Notes: a model not told the origin generated them from the letters alone. A DNA stretch of 64,000 nucleotides from Phytopseudomonas punonensis (GCF_900142655.1 NZ_FRBQ01000001.1:932115-996114); one strand, 5' to 3'; shown: positions 29,612 to 39,499, counted from the first letter of the stretch. Numbers and translations are program-made.

Positions 29612-29637
29612 AAAACGCCGGCGAGAGCCGGCGTTTT
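29612..29637 (+). terminator. Rho-independent terminator after spuI
   Basis: AAAACGCCGGC and GCCGGCGTTTT form a perfect 11-bp stem with loop GAGA, starting 5 bases after the stop codon and ending in T. Confidence 0.85.
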
Positions 29638-29806
29638 CACAGGTGCTCTCAGCGTTATGATTCGGCAAAGAGCTGCGTGCCGACATTGCGCTACCGCGCC
29701 GCCATCACCCATCAGGATGAACACATTGACTCACTGCCCAGCGGTTTTGCCAGCCATTGGCACGGCATACCCATTCGATAGCCTGCATGCAACAGAGGAC
29801 GCCTGA

Positions 29807-30430
29807 GTGAGCGCTCGCAAGCCCCGCGCCAGCAGCCAGGCACGCATCGAACAGATTCTTGCAGCGGCCCGCACGCTGTTGGCCGAACAGGGCGTGGCGG
29901 CGCTGTCGATCTACACCGTGGCCGAACGCGCGGGCATCGCACCGTCGTCGATCTACCATTTCTTCCCCAGCGTTCCCGCCCTGCTCCAGGCGCTTACTGC
30001 TGACGTGCACCGCGCCTTCCGTGCTTGCCTGCAAGCCCCCATCGACGCTGGCCCGCTGCATTGCTGGCGCGACCTTTCGCGTGTCATCGAGCAACGTATG
30101 CTGGGCATCTATGCGGGCGACCCCGCGGCCCGGCAGTTGATCCTCGTTCAGCATGGCCTCAGCGAAGTAACTCAAGCCGATCGCCAGCACGACATAGAAC
30201 TCAGCCAGCAGACCCGGGTGCTGTTCGACCAGTATTTCGAGCTGCCCGCCTTGCCGGACGATATCGATGTTTTCGCCTTGGCGATGGAGTTAGGTGATCG
30301 CGTCTACGCACGTTCGATTCACCAGCACGGCGAAATCACGCCACGCTTCGCCGAAGAAGGCTTGCGGGTATTCGAAGCCTATCTGGGGCTATACCTGCCA
30401 CCCTTTCTTCGCAAACGTGCAAGCGACTGA
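29807..30430 (+). CDS. TetR/AcrR family regulator, possibly AguR
   Basis: The 207-residue product has a TetR-type helix-turn-helix at the N-terminus: RIEQILAAARTLLAEQGVAALSIYTVAERAGIAPSSIYHFFPSVPALLQAL (residues 13-62). The ligand domain is all-helical. The start is GTG 29807. Agmatine deiminase lies downstream on the same strand. In P. aeruginosa the TetR-type repressor AguR sits beside aguBA and responds to agmatine and N-carbamoylputrescine, so the same role is a good guess. I leave the symbol empty because only position supports it. Confidence 0.85.
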   Translation: MSARKPRASSQARIEQILAAARTLLAEQGVAALSIYTVAERAGIAPSSIYHFFPSVPALLQALTADVHRAFRACLQAPIDAGPLHCWRDLSRVIEQRMLGIYAGDPAARQLILVQHGLSEVTQADRQHDIELSQQTRVLFDQYFELPALPDDIDVFALAMELGDRVYARSIHQHGEITPRFAEEGLRVFEAYLGLYLPPFLRKRASD

Positions 30431-30789
30431 AGAATGGCCGACTTAGCCATGCGTCGGCAGCGGCAATTCCGGCTGCTGCCACCGAATGAAACAATCCTAA
30501 CGAATACAAATATCTATCCGCTTATTTATTTAAATTAATCTATAAATCGCTAAAAATTCACTTCTAAAGCCGATATTTATCGACTATAAGATCAGTCTGA
30601 ACGGTCATTTCTCGTACTGCTCATTAACCTTGCTCATGCCGAAAGCAGGCGCGTGAAGCAACGGTCGGAAGTGAACCACGCGTGTGCGAAGCTCAGTGAG
30701 CGGCACCCAGATTTTCCATGGCCCATTGAATCCTCGGATGGCTTAATCGCCTCCTGAATCCTCGAACGACCCAGTAATGGAGCACTCCC
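30431..30789. other. AT-rich leader region upstream of aguA
   Basis: This 359-bp gap contains an AT-rich block (about 30495-30600), unlike the rest of the window. TATAAG at 30585-30590 may be a -10, and the near-palindrome TGAACGGTCA at 30598-30607 would fit a TetR-type operator. The expected aguB gene (N-carbamoylputrescine amidohydrolase) is not present. No coding frame is convincing. Confidence 0.4.
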
Positions 30790-31896
30790 ATGACCACGCT
30801 GACCTCCACACCTCGCGCCGATGGCTTCCGCATGCCGGCAGAATGGGAAGCCCACAGCCAGACCTGGATGGTGTGGCCGGAGCGGCCGGACAACTGGCGC
30901 CTGGGCGGCAAGCCTGCGCAGCACGCATTCACTGCGGTCGCCTGCGCAATCGCCGAGTTCGAAGCCGTGACCGTCTGCGCTTCGGCTGCGCAATACGAAA
31001 ATGCCTGCGCGCACCTGCAGCACGAACGCATCCGAGTCGTCGAAATGACCACTGACGATGCCTGGGTACGTGATACCGGCCCGACCTTCGTGACCAACGC
31101 TCAGGGCGAGCTTCGCGGTGTGGACTGGGGCTTCAACGCCTGGGGCGGCTTCGAGGGCGGCCTGTATTTCCCATGGCTACGCGACGATCAGGTGGCCAGC
31201 AAGATCCTCAACATCGAAGGCTGCGACCGCTATCGCACCGAGGGTTTCGTGCTCGAAGGCGGCTCGATCCACGTTGACGGCGAAGGCACACTGATCACCA
31301 CCGAAGAGTGCCTGCTCAACCACAACCGCAACCCGCACCTGAGCCGCGAGCAGATCGAAGCCGTGCTGGCCGACCACCTGGCCATCGACACCGTAATCTG
31401 GCTGCCCCATGGCCTGTACAACGACGAAACGGACGGCCACGTTGACAATTTCTGCTGCTATGTGCGCCCGGGCGAAGTGCTGCTGGCCTGGACCGACGAT
31501 CCGCAAAATCCCAACTACAGCCGTTGCCAGGAGGCCATGCGCGTACTGAAAAACGCCCGTGACGCCAAGGGCCGCGCCTTGACCGTTCACAAGATGCCAA
31601 TCCCAGGTCCATTGCATGCCACGCAAGAAGAATGCGCAGGCGTCGACCGCGTACTCGGCAGCCAGGAGCGCAGCCCAGAGGTTCGCCTGGCCGGTTCTTA
31701 TGTGAACTTCCTGATCGTCAACGGCGGCATCGTCGCACCCAGCTTCGACGACCCCAAGGATGCCGAAGCCAAAGCAATCCTCGAGCGCCTGTTCCCCGAA
31801 CACCGCGTGGTGATGGTGCCAGGCCGGGAAATCCTCCTGGGCGGCGGCAATATCCATTGCATCACCCAGCAGCAGCCGGCAGCTATCGCCAGCTGA
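30790..31896 (+). CDS. aguA: Agmatine deiminase
   Basis: AguA hydrolyses agmatine to N-carbamoylputrescine and ammonia. The 368-residue product is a full-length member of the guanidine-modifying family. Substrate and catalytic residues are visible in [24 protein letters not shown] (the His) and [15 protein letters not shown] with nucleophile C357. In P. aeruginosa it pairs with AguB to give putrescine. No aguB lies beside it here, so the second step must be encoded elsewhere or be missing. ATG 30790 has GGAG upstream. Confidence 0.94.
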   Translation: MTTLTSTPRADGFRMPAEWEAHSQTWMVWPERPDNWRLGGKPAQHAFTAVACAIAEFEAVTVCASAAQYENACAHLQHERIRVVEMTTDDAWVRDTGPTFVTNAQGELRGVDWGFNAWGGFEGGLYFPWLRDDQVASKILNIEGCDRYRTEGFVLEGGSIHVDGEGTLITTEECLLNHNRNPHLSREQIEAVLADHLAIDTVIWLPHGLYNDETDGHVDNFCCYVRPGEVLLAWTDDPQNPNYSRCQEAMRVLKNARDAKGRALTVHKMPIPGPLHATQEECAGVDRVLGSQERSPEVRLAGSYVNFLIVNGGIVAPSFDDPKDAEAKAILERLFPEHRVVMVPGREILLGGGNIHCITQQQPAAIAS

Positions 31897-31916
31897 TTTA
31901 ACCAGTCTGCAGAAAC

Positions 31917-31947
31917 GCAAAAGCCCGGGACTAGTCCGGGCTTTTGC
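31917..31947. terminator. Bidirectional terminator between aguA and the porin gene
   Basis: GCAAAAGCCCGG (31917-31928) pairs with CCGGGCTTTTGC (31936-31947). It lies between convergent stop codons and is T-rich on both strands. Confidence 0.85.
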
Positions 31948-31992
31948 ATTTAAGCGAGCCGCTACGTGGCGCGGCTCAGATCGGCAGCCTGC

Positions 31993-33345
31993 TTACAGCA
32001 AAGGGATACTGTAGCTGACGATCAGGCGGTTCTGGTCGGTATCGGCAGTAGCCTCACTGCGCAGCGACGCATTACGCCAGGCGAAACCCAGACCTTTGGC
32101 AACACCTTCCTGTACCACATAGCTGACGGTCAGGTCGCGTTCCCATTCTTTCTGGTCGCCACCAACTGCTTTGATGTTGTCACCTTTCATATAAAGCACG
32201 TTGGCAGTCAGGCCCGGAACACCGATCTTGCCGAAGTCGTAGCCGTACTGAGTGATCCAGGTACGCTCACCGGCACGGGCGAAGTTGGTGATCTGACGGT
32301 CGGTGATCAGGTAAGTGGTAGCGCCGCCCTGACCAGGGATCGAAGTCTGGTTCAGCTGCATGAAGTTGCTGTCACCGGACACCTGCTGGTAACCAGCACT
32401 CAGCGCGTGGCCTTCCAGGCTGTAGGTGAAGAAGGCACTCCAGGTACGGTTGTCAGCTTCACCGTCATTGCCCGGCTTGCCAGCTGCCCGATAACCTTCG
32501 GCACGTCCGGCGACACTGCCATTCTTGCCGTCGGAGCTGGTATCGAAATAACGCAGATCGGACTTCAGCGAGCCAGCACCCAGAGCCAGCGTGTGGGTCA
32601 GGCCCAGGAAATGCTGCTTGTAGAAGTCATCCAGATTACCGTAGTAGTACTGAGCTAACAGATCCTTGTTGATCTTGTAGTCAGCACCACCGTAGTAGAA
32701 CTTGTTGCTATCGGCGCCATTAGCGGCACCAGCGATAGCCAAAGAATCGGCGTCGCTGGAAGTACGACCCTTGGCATGTTCCAACTGACCTGCAATCAGG
32801 GTCAGCTTGTCGATTTCGTTGGAAGTGATCTGCGCACCTTCAAAGGTTTGCGGGATCAGGCGACCATCGTTGAAGGTCACGACCGGCAGTTTCGGCTGCA
32901 GAGTACCGACATGAGCGACAGTCTTGGAGAAGCGGATCTTGCCGGTCAGGCCAAGGCTGCTGAACTCGTCACGAGCGCTACCATCGCTTTCCAGCGGGAA
33001 CAGTGCGCTCGGGGTACGATCTTGACCGGCTTTGCCTGCACGACCACCACCATCCAGACGCACACCCAGCAAGCCCAAAGCGTCTACACCAACGCCAACG
33101 GTGCCTTCAGTGAAGCCCGACTGCAGGTTCAGCTGGAACGCTTGGCCCCACTCACGAACCTGACCATTATGCGAGCTGGCAACACCAACGTCACCCTGGC
33201 TTTCACGGTTGTCGTTGTCGAAGTAGTAGTTACGCAGATCCAGCTTGGCAGTGCTGTCTTCGATAAAGGCAGCGTTCGCAACGTTGCCCAAGGTCAGACC
33301 CAGAGTACCGGCGGCTACGGCCAGCGCCAGGGAAGTATTTTTCAT
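31993..33345 (-). CDS. OprD/OprE family outer-membrane porin
   Basis: The 450-residue product has a signal peptide (MKNTSLALAVAAGTLGLTLGNVANA). An OprD-type barrel opening FIEDSTAKLDLRNYYFDNDNR follows, then alternating beta-strand pattern to the end IVSYSIPLL. These 18-stranded channels take up small nutrients such as amino acids, peptides or organic acids. It most recalls OprE, whose gene also lies next to the agu cluster in P. aeruginosa. The substrate is not known. GGAGAG precedes the ATG. It ends at a shared terminator with aguA. Confidence 0.9.
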   Translation of the reverse strand: MKNTSLALAVAAGTLGLTLGNVANAAFIEDSTAKLDLRNYYFDNDNRESQGDVGVASSHNGQVREWGQAFQLNLQSGFTEGTVGVGVDALGLLGVRLDGGGRAGKAGQDRTPSALFPLESDGSARDEFSSLGLTGKIRFSKTVAHVGTLQPKLPVVTFNDGRLIPQTFEGAQITSNEIDKLTLIAGQLEHAKGRTSSDADSLAIAGAANGADSNKFYYGGADYKINKDLLAQYYYGNLDDFYKQHFLGLTHTLALGAGSLKSDLRYFDTSSDGKNGSVAGRAEGYRAAGKPGNDGEADNRTWSAFFTYSLEGHALSAGYQQVSGDSNFMQLNQTSIPGQGGATTYLITDRQITNFARAGERTWITQYGYDFGKIGVPGLTANVLYMKGDNIKAVGGDQKEWERDLTVSYVVQEGVAKGLGFAWRNASLRSEATADTDQNRLIVSYSIPLL

Positions 33346-33773
33346 CGTGATCTCTCCAGTGTTCTGTTCTTTTAGTGGTGTTGCACATCGGCCCGCAAGG
33401 TGCCGCCATCATGGCGTGCAGCCAGCCGAATTCGGGTACGACCGTCAGGTATCAGGCAGCCAAAAGGCGCCACAGATACATGGACGGCAATACGAAAACG
33501 TTCAGAAATAAAGGTGGTTCAGGCTGGTATAGCGGCTGCTATGACAGGGAAAAGGCATCGTTCAACTCTCGGCATTATTATTCTCGGCCGTCGCGGGGCC
33601 GTTGCTGTATGAATTTAGCACAGCAGGTTACGTGCCACGGGCGACCAAAGTCGCATAACAACTAAGATTTCAGTATGTTACCGATAAATGATGGCAATGT
33701 GATAATCGTTCATCGGGAATAATGAGCGATTAACCGCCGAAAAGAAGGATCTGCGGGGCGGAATTCCGCCACG
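33346..33773. other. Intergenic region between porin and diguanylate cyclase genes
   Basis: The 428 bases hold the porin promoter region and the 3' flank of the cyclase gene. GGCGGAATTCCGCC at 33757-33770 is a perfect 14-bp palindrome just after the cyclase stop. I see no coding frame and no recognisable FNR/Anr-type site. Confidence 0.45.
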
Positions 33774-34739
33774 TTAGCTGGTGACGATCTGGTTCTTGCC
33801 CTGGCGCTTGGCCTGATACATCGCGGCATCGGCCCGTGCATAAAGCACATCCAGCCCTGGATCACCGGCGCGCAATGAGGTCAGGCCCTGGCTGACGGTA
33901 ATGCCAAACGTCGTGCCTTCGTGATTGAACGACAAGCGTTGGATCTCCCGCTGCAGTCGCTGCGCGATCTGCGAAGCCAGCTCTGGTTCACAGCCCGGAA
34001 ACAGCGCAGCGAATTCTTCCCCACCGATACGCCCAAACAGATCACCGCGGCGCAGCACTGAGCTGGCACAGCTGGCCAGTTGCTGCAGCACCTGGTCACC
34101 CACTTGGTGCCCATAGCTGTCGTTGATGTGCTTGAAATCATCCAGATCCAGCAGCAGGAAAGCCAGCGGCTGCCCATGCGTGCGTGCCAACTCGAATTCG
34201 CTTTGCGCGCATTCGAAAAAGTGTCGCCTGTTGCTGCTTTGAGTCAGTACGTCGGTGGTCGCCAGGCGATGAAGCTCGCCCTCGAGCTGTTTTTTCTCGG
34301 TGATGTCTTCAGCGATACCAAAGATGATCGTCGTACCCAGACTCTCGCTCTGCCGGCCGATGAAGCACTTGTCGCTGAGCCAGCGGATTTCCCCGTCCGC
34401 ACGAATGATGCGGTACTCCCGCGCCTCGACGGCACCGGTCTCCAGCACCTTGGCCATGCTTTCCGCAGCGAATTCCAGATCATCCGGGTAGATGCTGTTG
34501 CGCCACTCGCCATAGTCAGCCAGCAACAGGCCTGCCGAACGACCAAAAACCAGCTCGTAGGCCGGGCTTACATAGATGATCTGCTGAGTCTCCCAATCGA
34601 ACGCCCAAAGCACTGCATTGACGCTGCCCAACAGGGTGCTGAATAGCTGTTCACGCTCGCGCAGCCGCGTGCCTTCTGCACGGCTGTGCAACAGCGCCAT
34701 GGTCAGCTCTTCCAGGTCGAGAGTGGCGAGTTCATCCAT
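33774..34739 (-). CDS. PAS domain diguanylate cyclase (GGEEF)
   Basis: The enzyme would make cyclic di-GMP from GTP. The 321-residue product has a PAS/PAC sensor (about residues 32-150, with LWAFDWETQQIIYVSPAYE and DGEIRWLSDKCFIG) and a GGDEF domain. The active motif GGEEF is at 239-243. The inhibitory I-site RRGD at 230-233 has the right spacing for product feedback. No membrane segment is seen, so it is cytoplasmic. I start at ATG 34739; a TTG at 34787 would add 16 residues. Confidence 0.88.
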   Translation of the reverse strand: MDELATLDLEELTMALLHSRAEGTRLREREQLFSTLLGSVNAVLWAFDWETQQIIYVSPAYELVFGRSAGLLLADYGEWRNSIYPDDLEFAAESMAKVLETGAVEAREYRIIRADGEIRWLSDKCFIGRQSESLGTTIIFGIAEDITEKKQLEGELHRLATTDVLTQSSNRRHFFECAQSEFELARTHGQPLAFLLLDLDDFKHINDSYGHQVGDQVLQQLASCASSVLRRGDLFGRIGGEEFAALFPGCEPELASQIAQRLQREIQRLSFNHEGTTFGITVSQGLTSLRAGDPGLDVLYARADAAMYQAKRQGKNQIVTS

Positions 34740-34794
34740 ATACCGGTCCAGAGCATTGGCCTTTTTAATGTGGGCGAAGGTTACCAATGAGGAT

Positions 34795-34820
34795 CAAAAA
34801 AGCCCGCCGAATGGCGGGCT
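34795..34820 (-). terminator. Terminator after desA
   Basis: AGCCCGCC and GGCGGGCT form an 8-bp stem with loop GAAT, followed by six T on the minus strand. It separates desA from the downstream cyclase gene, so the two are not one unit unless read-through occurs. Confidence 0.8.
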
Positions 34821-34898
34821 CTTATGTGGCAACCAGGTCACACCTATGACCATGGGAGCAGTAAGCGGTTCACCGCTTAATTAGCTTTGTGCGCTGGC

Positions 34899-36083
34899 TC
34901 ACGCTGCAGCAGGACGCAGGGAGTAGGTCTTCAGTTGCTCGGCAAAATCGCGTAGCGACTGAATACCACTGGCCTCGGCATCCTGCACCCAATGCTTGAT
35001 GGCCTCGAGCATGTCATGACCATTGGCGCTGGTGCGTGCCCAGATCTGTTGCAATGCAAGGCGTTTCTCGTAGATAACCTTGAGCGCTTGGCTGTGCGCC
35101 AGCATCGCCTCGATATGCACTTGCTGGTTGTCCTGCAACAGGCTCGGCTCGCGCGACAGCAGACGCTTGGCACGGCGGAACTGGTGGCGAACAGACTCAT
35201 CCGCCTTGGCAAGTTCCTGTTTGACCAGCGGAGCGATCACCAACTTGCGGTATTGCGCCATGATCTGGAAGCGGTTGTTGAGAATCGCCATGGCCGTATC
35301 CATGTCCAGAATGCCCTTACCAGGCACCCGGTGAGCGATCGGAGCCACGCGCTGCACCTTGGCCAGGCGCAGAAAGCTGAACAGCTGAATCCAGGCCCAG
35401 CCCATATCGAACTCCCAGCGCTTGACCGACAGCTTCGCTGAGTTGGGGTAGGTGTGGTGGTTGTTGTGCAGCTCTTCGCCACCAACAATAATGCCCCAGG
35501 GCACCAGATTGGTCGCAGCATCGCGACACTCGAAGTTGCGATAGCCAACGGCATGACCGAGGCCATTGATGACCCCTGCAGCCCAGAACGGAATCCAGAC
35601 CATCTGCACGGCCCAGACGGTAAGGCCCAGAGCGCCGAACAGCAGCACATCGATGATCAGCATCAGCGATACGCCGCCGATCGGGAAGCGCGAGTAGACG
35701 TGGCGCTCGATCCAGTCATCGGGACAGTTCTTGCCATATATACGCAAGGTATCCTCGTTCTTCGCCTCTTCGGCGTACAACTCGGCGCCCTGGCGCATGA
35801 CCGTCCCCAGCCCTTTGATTACCGGGCTGTGCGGGTCTTCGGCGGTTTCGCACTTGGCGTGATGCTTGCGGTGAATAGCCGTCCACTCGCGGGTGTTCAT
35901 GCCTGTGGTCATCCACAGCCAGAAACGGAAGAAATGTTTGAGCGCAGGATTGAGCTCCAGAGAGCGGTGCGCGGAGTAACGGTGCAGGTAAACCGTCACA
36001 GCTACGATGGTGATATGAGTCATCACCAGAGTGACGATAATGAGCTGCCAGACAGGCAAGTCGAGAAAACCGTTGTACCACAT
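34899..36083 (-). CDS. desA: Acyl-lipid/fatty acid desaturase DesA
   Basis: DesA introduces a cis double bond into acyl chains of membrane phospholipids, adjusting fluidity. The 394-residue product has four membrane segments. The three histidine boxes that bind the di-iron centre are HRYSAH, HRKHH and HNNHH. A hydrophilic C-terminal extension of about 130 residues is helical. ATG 36083 (MWYNGFLDLP) is the family start; 28 codons upstream are open but look non-coding. It faces away from the GGDEF-EAL gene. Confidence 0.92.
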   Translation of the reverse strand: MWYNGFLDLPVWQLIIVTLVMTHITIVAVTVYLHRYSAHRSLELNPALKHFFRFWLWMTTGMNTREWTAIHRKHHAKCETAEDPHSPVIKGLGTVMRQGAELYAEEAKNEDTLRIYGKNCPDDWIERHVYSRFPIGGVSLMLIIDVLLFGALGLTVWAVQMVWIPFWAAGVINGLGHAVGYRNFECRDAATNLVPWGIIVGGEELHNNHHTYPNSAKLSVKRWEFDMGWAWIQLFSFLRLAKVQRVAPIAHRVPGKGILDMDTAMAILNNRFQIMAQYRKLVIAPLVKQELAKADESVRHQFRRAKRLLSREPSLLQDNQQVHIEAMLAHSQALKVIYEKRLALQQIWARTSANGHDMLEAIKHWVQDAEASGIQSLRDFAEQLKTYSLRPAAA

Positions 36084-36246
36084 GGGCAGGGGTACCTCTT
36101 GCAGAGAAAAAGCGATGCGGCCAAAGTGCCGCTCTTTCATTATCAACATGATCTGCTGAAAAACCACTTGGTCTTTTGGCTAGGGATGTTGCAAGGACGA
36201 CCTTCGCGATGATCTTTTCCCGTAACAGACGCCCTAGATCTAGCCT

Positions 36247-38508
36247 ATGAACACCCGTCAAGGCGCGCTGCGCCTGACCTTGAACTATCTGCTGGTAGCT
36301 GGTCTGTGGATCGTTTTCAGCGACAAACTGGTGGCGGCGCTAGAGCTGACGGCCCGACAGACGGAGCAAGTCCAGGTATGGAAGGGGTTGGTATTTGTCC
36401 TACTGACCGGCGCATTGCTCTACCTGACGATAAACCGTCATCTACGTAACCAGGCCACCATCGGCATGGCGTTGCGCGCCAGTGAAGAGCGACTCAGCCT
36501 TGCCCTGTCAGCAACTGAAGACGGCCTTTGGGACTGGGATCTGCGCAACCGGAGCGTTTACTACTCGCCCGGTTATCACGCGTTACTGGGCATGCATGAA
36601 GGCGAGCTGAGCACAGACCGCGAGCAATGGCAGGAGCTCTTGCACCCCGACGACCGCGCGCCTTATCAGCGTGCACTCAACGACCTGCTGCAGGCGGAGG
36701 AAGACACATCATCGGAACACAGCTTCCGCCTGCGCCACCGCGACGGCAGCTATCGCTGGGTTTTGTCCCGCGGCCGCTTGCAGCTCGACAGCCTGGGACG
36801 TCCGGCGCGCTTTATCGGTACGGTCAAGGACGTTACCCAAAGCCGGGCCGATGCCGATAGCCTGCGCCAGGCGGCGGCGGTATTCGAATCCACACAGGAA
36901 GGCGTTCTGGTGACCGATGCGCAACAGACCATCGTGCACATCAATCCGGCCTTCAGTCGCATCACCGGCTACAGCGAAGCGGAAATTCTCGGCAAACACC
37001 CCACCCTGCTGAAATCCGGCCGCCACGACGAAACCTTTTATCAACACCTCTGGCACACCCTGCAGACCCAGGGCAGTTGGAGTGGTGAGGTATGGAACCG
37101 CCGCAAGGACGGTGAAATCTACCCGCAGTGGCAGTGCATCCGCGCAATCCAGGACGCCAATGGCCTGCTCAGCCACTACGTCGCCGTATTCTCCGATATC
37201 ACCGTGCTCAAGCACTCTCAGCACGAACTCGATCACCTCGTTCATCACGACCCGCTGAGCGGCCTGCCTAATCGCCTGCTGTTCAGCGAGCGCGTCGAGC
37301 ACGCTCTGCAACGCGCGCAGCGGGATGCGAGGCGTGGCGCCGTCCTGGTAATCGACCTCGACCACTTCAAGCACATCAATGAAAGCCTTGGTCATAACGT
37401 CGGCGACATGCTGCTCAAGGCCGCCGGCGAGCGCCTCGCCGAGCAGATTGGCACCGGCGCCACGCTGGCCCGGCTCGGTGGTGACGAATTCGCCGTGCTT
37501 AGCGAAGACTGCGGCCTTGCCGAGCAAGCTGGGCAGCTGGCACAAACGCTGATCGACTGCCTTGACGAGCCGTTCATGCTCGATGGCCAGGAACTGTTCA
37601 TTTCCGCCAGCGCGGGTGTTTGCCTGTACCCAGGCGATGCGCAAACGGTCGATCAGGTGCTGCGCAATGTCGACTCTGCGCTGTTCAAGGCCAAGAGTAG
37701 CGGCCGTGGCGGTTTTGCCTTCTACGACCAGGAACAGACCGAGTACGCCCGCCAGCGCGTGGAACTGATTGCGGGCATGCGCCATGCCATCGAGAACGGC
37801 GAGCTACGGGTGCATTACCAACCGCTGCACTGCCTCGTGGGCAGCCGCATGATCGGCGTCGAAGCGTTAGTGCGCTGGCAGCACCCGCAACGCGGCCTGG
37901 TGCCACCCGGCGAATTCATTCCGGTTGCAGAAGACAGCGGCATGATCAGCGCAATCGATGCGTGGGTACTTGAGCACGCGTGCCGGCAGATGGTCACTTG
38001 GCGGGCGGCGGGCCATAGCCTGGAGTTCGTGGCAGTGAATGTCTCCAGCCGCCTGTTCAGCCGTGGCGAACTCGACCAGCGAGTATCCCAAGTACTTCAG
38101 GCGACTGGATTACCCGCAGCTTGCCTGGAGCTGGAAGTCACCGAAAGTGCGGTGATGGATGATCCCGATCAAGCTCAGGCTTTACTAGAGCGTCTGCGCG
38201 CACTCGGCGTACGCCTGGCCATCGATGATTTCGGCACCGGTTACAGTTCGCTGGCACGCCTGAAGCGCCTGCCGGTGCACAAGCTGAAGCTGGACCAAAG
38301 CTTCGTCGCCGGCCTGCCCCACGACAAGGATGACCTGGCGATCACTCGCGCAGTCATCGCTCTGGCACACAGCATGGACCTGAAGGTACTCGCCGAGGGC
38401 GTGGAGCGAGCTGAGCAACTGGAGCACCTGCGCCGACTCGGCTGCGATTACGTCCAAGGCTATTTTATCGGCCGCCCGGTTTCGCACGAAGAGCTGAAGC
38501 TAAGCTGA
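36247..38508 (+). CDS. PAS-PAS-GGDEF-EAL cyclic di-GMP enzyme
   Basis: The 753-residue product has two N-terminal membrane helices (about 8-28 and 45-63) and two PAS domains (about 75-205 and 210-325). A GGDEF domain follows with intact GGDEF at 411-415, then an EAL domain with EALVRW from 539 and DDFGTGYSS from 660. The RxxD inhibitory site is absent (GTGA at that place). Both motifs look intact, so it may make and break cyclic di-GMP or act mainly as a GTP-regulated phosphodiesterase. It is divergent from desA. Confidence 0.92.
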   Translation: MNTRQGALRLTLNYLLVAGLWIVFSDKLVAALELTARQTEQVQVWKGLVFVLLTGALLYLTINRHLRNQATIGMALRASEERLSLALSATEDGLWDWDLRNRSVYYSPGYHALLGMHEGELSTDREQWQELLHPDDRAPYQRALNDLLQAEEDTSSEHSFRLRHRDGSYRWVLSRGRLQLDSLGRPARFIGTVKDVTQSRADADSLRQAAAVFESTQEGVLVTDAQQTIVHINPAFSRITGYSEAEILGKHPTLLKSGRHDETFYQHLWHTLQTQGSWSGEVWNRRKDGEIYPQWQCIRAIQDANGLLSHYVAVFSDITVLKHSQHELDHLVHHDPLSGLPNRLLFSERVEHALQRAQRDARRGAVLVIDLDHFKHINESLGHNVGDMLLKAAGERLAEQIGTGATLARLGGDEFAVLSEDCGLAEQAGQLAQTLIDCLDEPFMLDGQELFISASAGVCLYPGDAQTVDQVLRNVDSALFKAKSSGRGGFAFYDQEQTEYARQRVELIAGMRHAIENGELRVHYQPLHCLVGSRMIGVEALVRWQHPQRGLVPPGEFIPVAEDSGMISAIDAWVLEHACRQMVTWRAAGHSLEFVAVNVSSRLFSRGELDQRVSQVLQATGLPAACLELEVTESAVMDDPDQAQALLERLRALGVRLAIDDFGTGYSSLARLKRLPVHKLKLDQSFVAGLPHDKDDLAITRAVIALAHSMDLKVLAEGVERAEQLEHLRRLGCDYVQGYFIGRPVSHEELKLS

Positions 38509-38558
38509 CGCCGAGCTTGCAGGGCTGTCGCAAAGGCCCTGCACCTCGGCCGGCGTCA
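38506..38558. terminator. Hairpin between convergent GGDEF-EAL and GST genes
   Basis: GCAGGGC (38519-38525) pairs with GCCCTGC (38536-38542), and the outer arms GCCGAG and CTCGGC extend it across a bulge. There is no clear U-tract. Confidence 0.4.
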
Positions 38559-38559
38559 G

Positions 38560-39243
38560 TCAGACCTGAAACAAGGCCTTGCGCGCCTCACTCGTCAGCA
38601 CGCCTTCAGGACTTTGCGTAACGGCCTCGGCCACTTGATATGCCCGCTGCACCGCAGAGCGATTGCCCATTCGTGCCAGCCAGGCTGCCATGTTCGGGAA
38701 GTCTTCGAGGCGCTGGCGCTGCAGCTCCCAGCCCTTGGCCCATGGGTAGATGGCCATGTCGGCAATCGAGTAGTCGCCAGCCACGTACTCGCGCCCCTGA
38801 AGCTGACGATCCAGCACGCCGTACAGCCGAGCGGTTTCCTTCACGTAGCGATCGATGGCGTAGGGAATCTGCTCCGGCGCGAAGCGCACGAAGTGATGAT
38901 TCTGCCCGGCCATCGGCCCCAGCCCGCCCATCTGCCAGTGCAGCCACTGCTGCACCTGAACACGCAAACGCGGCTGCAACGGCATGAAACGCCCGATCTT
39001 GTCGGCCAGGTACTCGAGAATCGCACCGGACTCGAAAACCGAAATCGGCTCGCCGCCATCGCTTGGGTTGTTATCGACGATGGCAGGAATGCGATTGTTC
39101 GGCGCGATTTTCAGAAATGCCGGTTCAAATTGCTGGCCGGCACCGATATTAACCGGATGCACGTTGTAATCCAGCCCGCTTTCTTCGAGAAAGATGCTGA
39201 TCTTGTGGCCGTTGGGCGTCGTCCAGTAATGGAGATCGATCAT
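38560..39243 (-). CDS. Glutathione S-transferase, YfcG/Nu-class-like
   Basis: The 227-residue product has the N-terminal thioredoxin-like domain MIDLHYWTTPNGHKISIFLEE with TPNG at residues 9-12, typical of YfcG-like disulfide-bond oxidoreductases. The glutathione-binding motifs are NRIPAIVD and FESGAILEYLA. The helical C-terminal domain includes GGLGPMAGQNHHF and YSIADMAIYPW. Such proteins reduce small disulfides using glutathione rather than conjugating it. ATG 39243 has AGGAG upstream. The long open frame before it is not conserved coding. Confidence 0.9.
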   Translation of the reverse strand: MIDLHYWTTPNGHKISIFLEESGLDYNVHPVNIGAGQQFEPAFLKIAPNNRIPAIVDNNPSDGGEPISVFESGAILEYLADKIGRFMPLQPRLRVQVQQWLHWQMGGLGPMAGQNHHFVRFAPEQIPYAIDRYVKETARLYGVLDRQLQGREYVAGDYSIADMAIYPWAKGWELQRQRLEDFPNMAAWLARMGNRSAVQRAYQVAEAVTQSPEGVLTSEARKALFQV

Positions 39244-39499
39244 GGAGCACTCCTGTCGAGGGGATGCGGCCAACCGGCGGCGGTCGGCTTCTGGTAAAGC
39301 TTGGAGCCGCTGGCTCAGCGCAGAGTTCAGGAGCGGTGACCGATCCTGCGCACCTGACGCCCGGCATGCGCGCCGCTCGGCTATTGGCATATCCAGTGCG
39401 TGCCTAAAGCGCCGCTCGCACTGAACGATACAAGCGAGGCACAATCGAAACGCCGCGCGATAGCGTGCCAGTCACTTCACCGTAAAGGTTGCAATCCGG

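Noticed and set aside
33346..33773. Search for an Anr/FNR box before the porin, since OprE is known for anaerobic induction
   Set aside because: No TTGAT-N4-ATCAA-like sequence was found.
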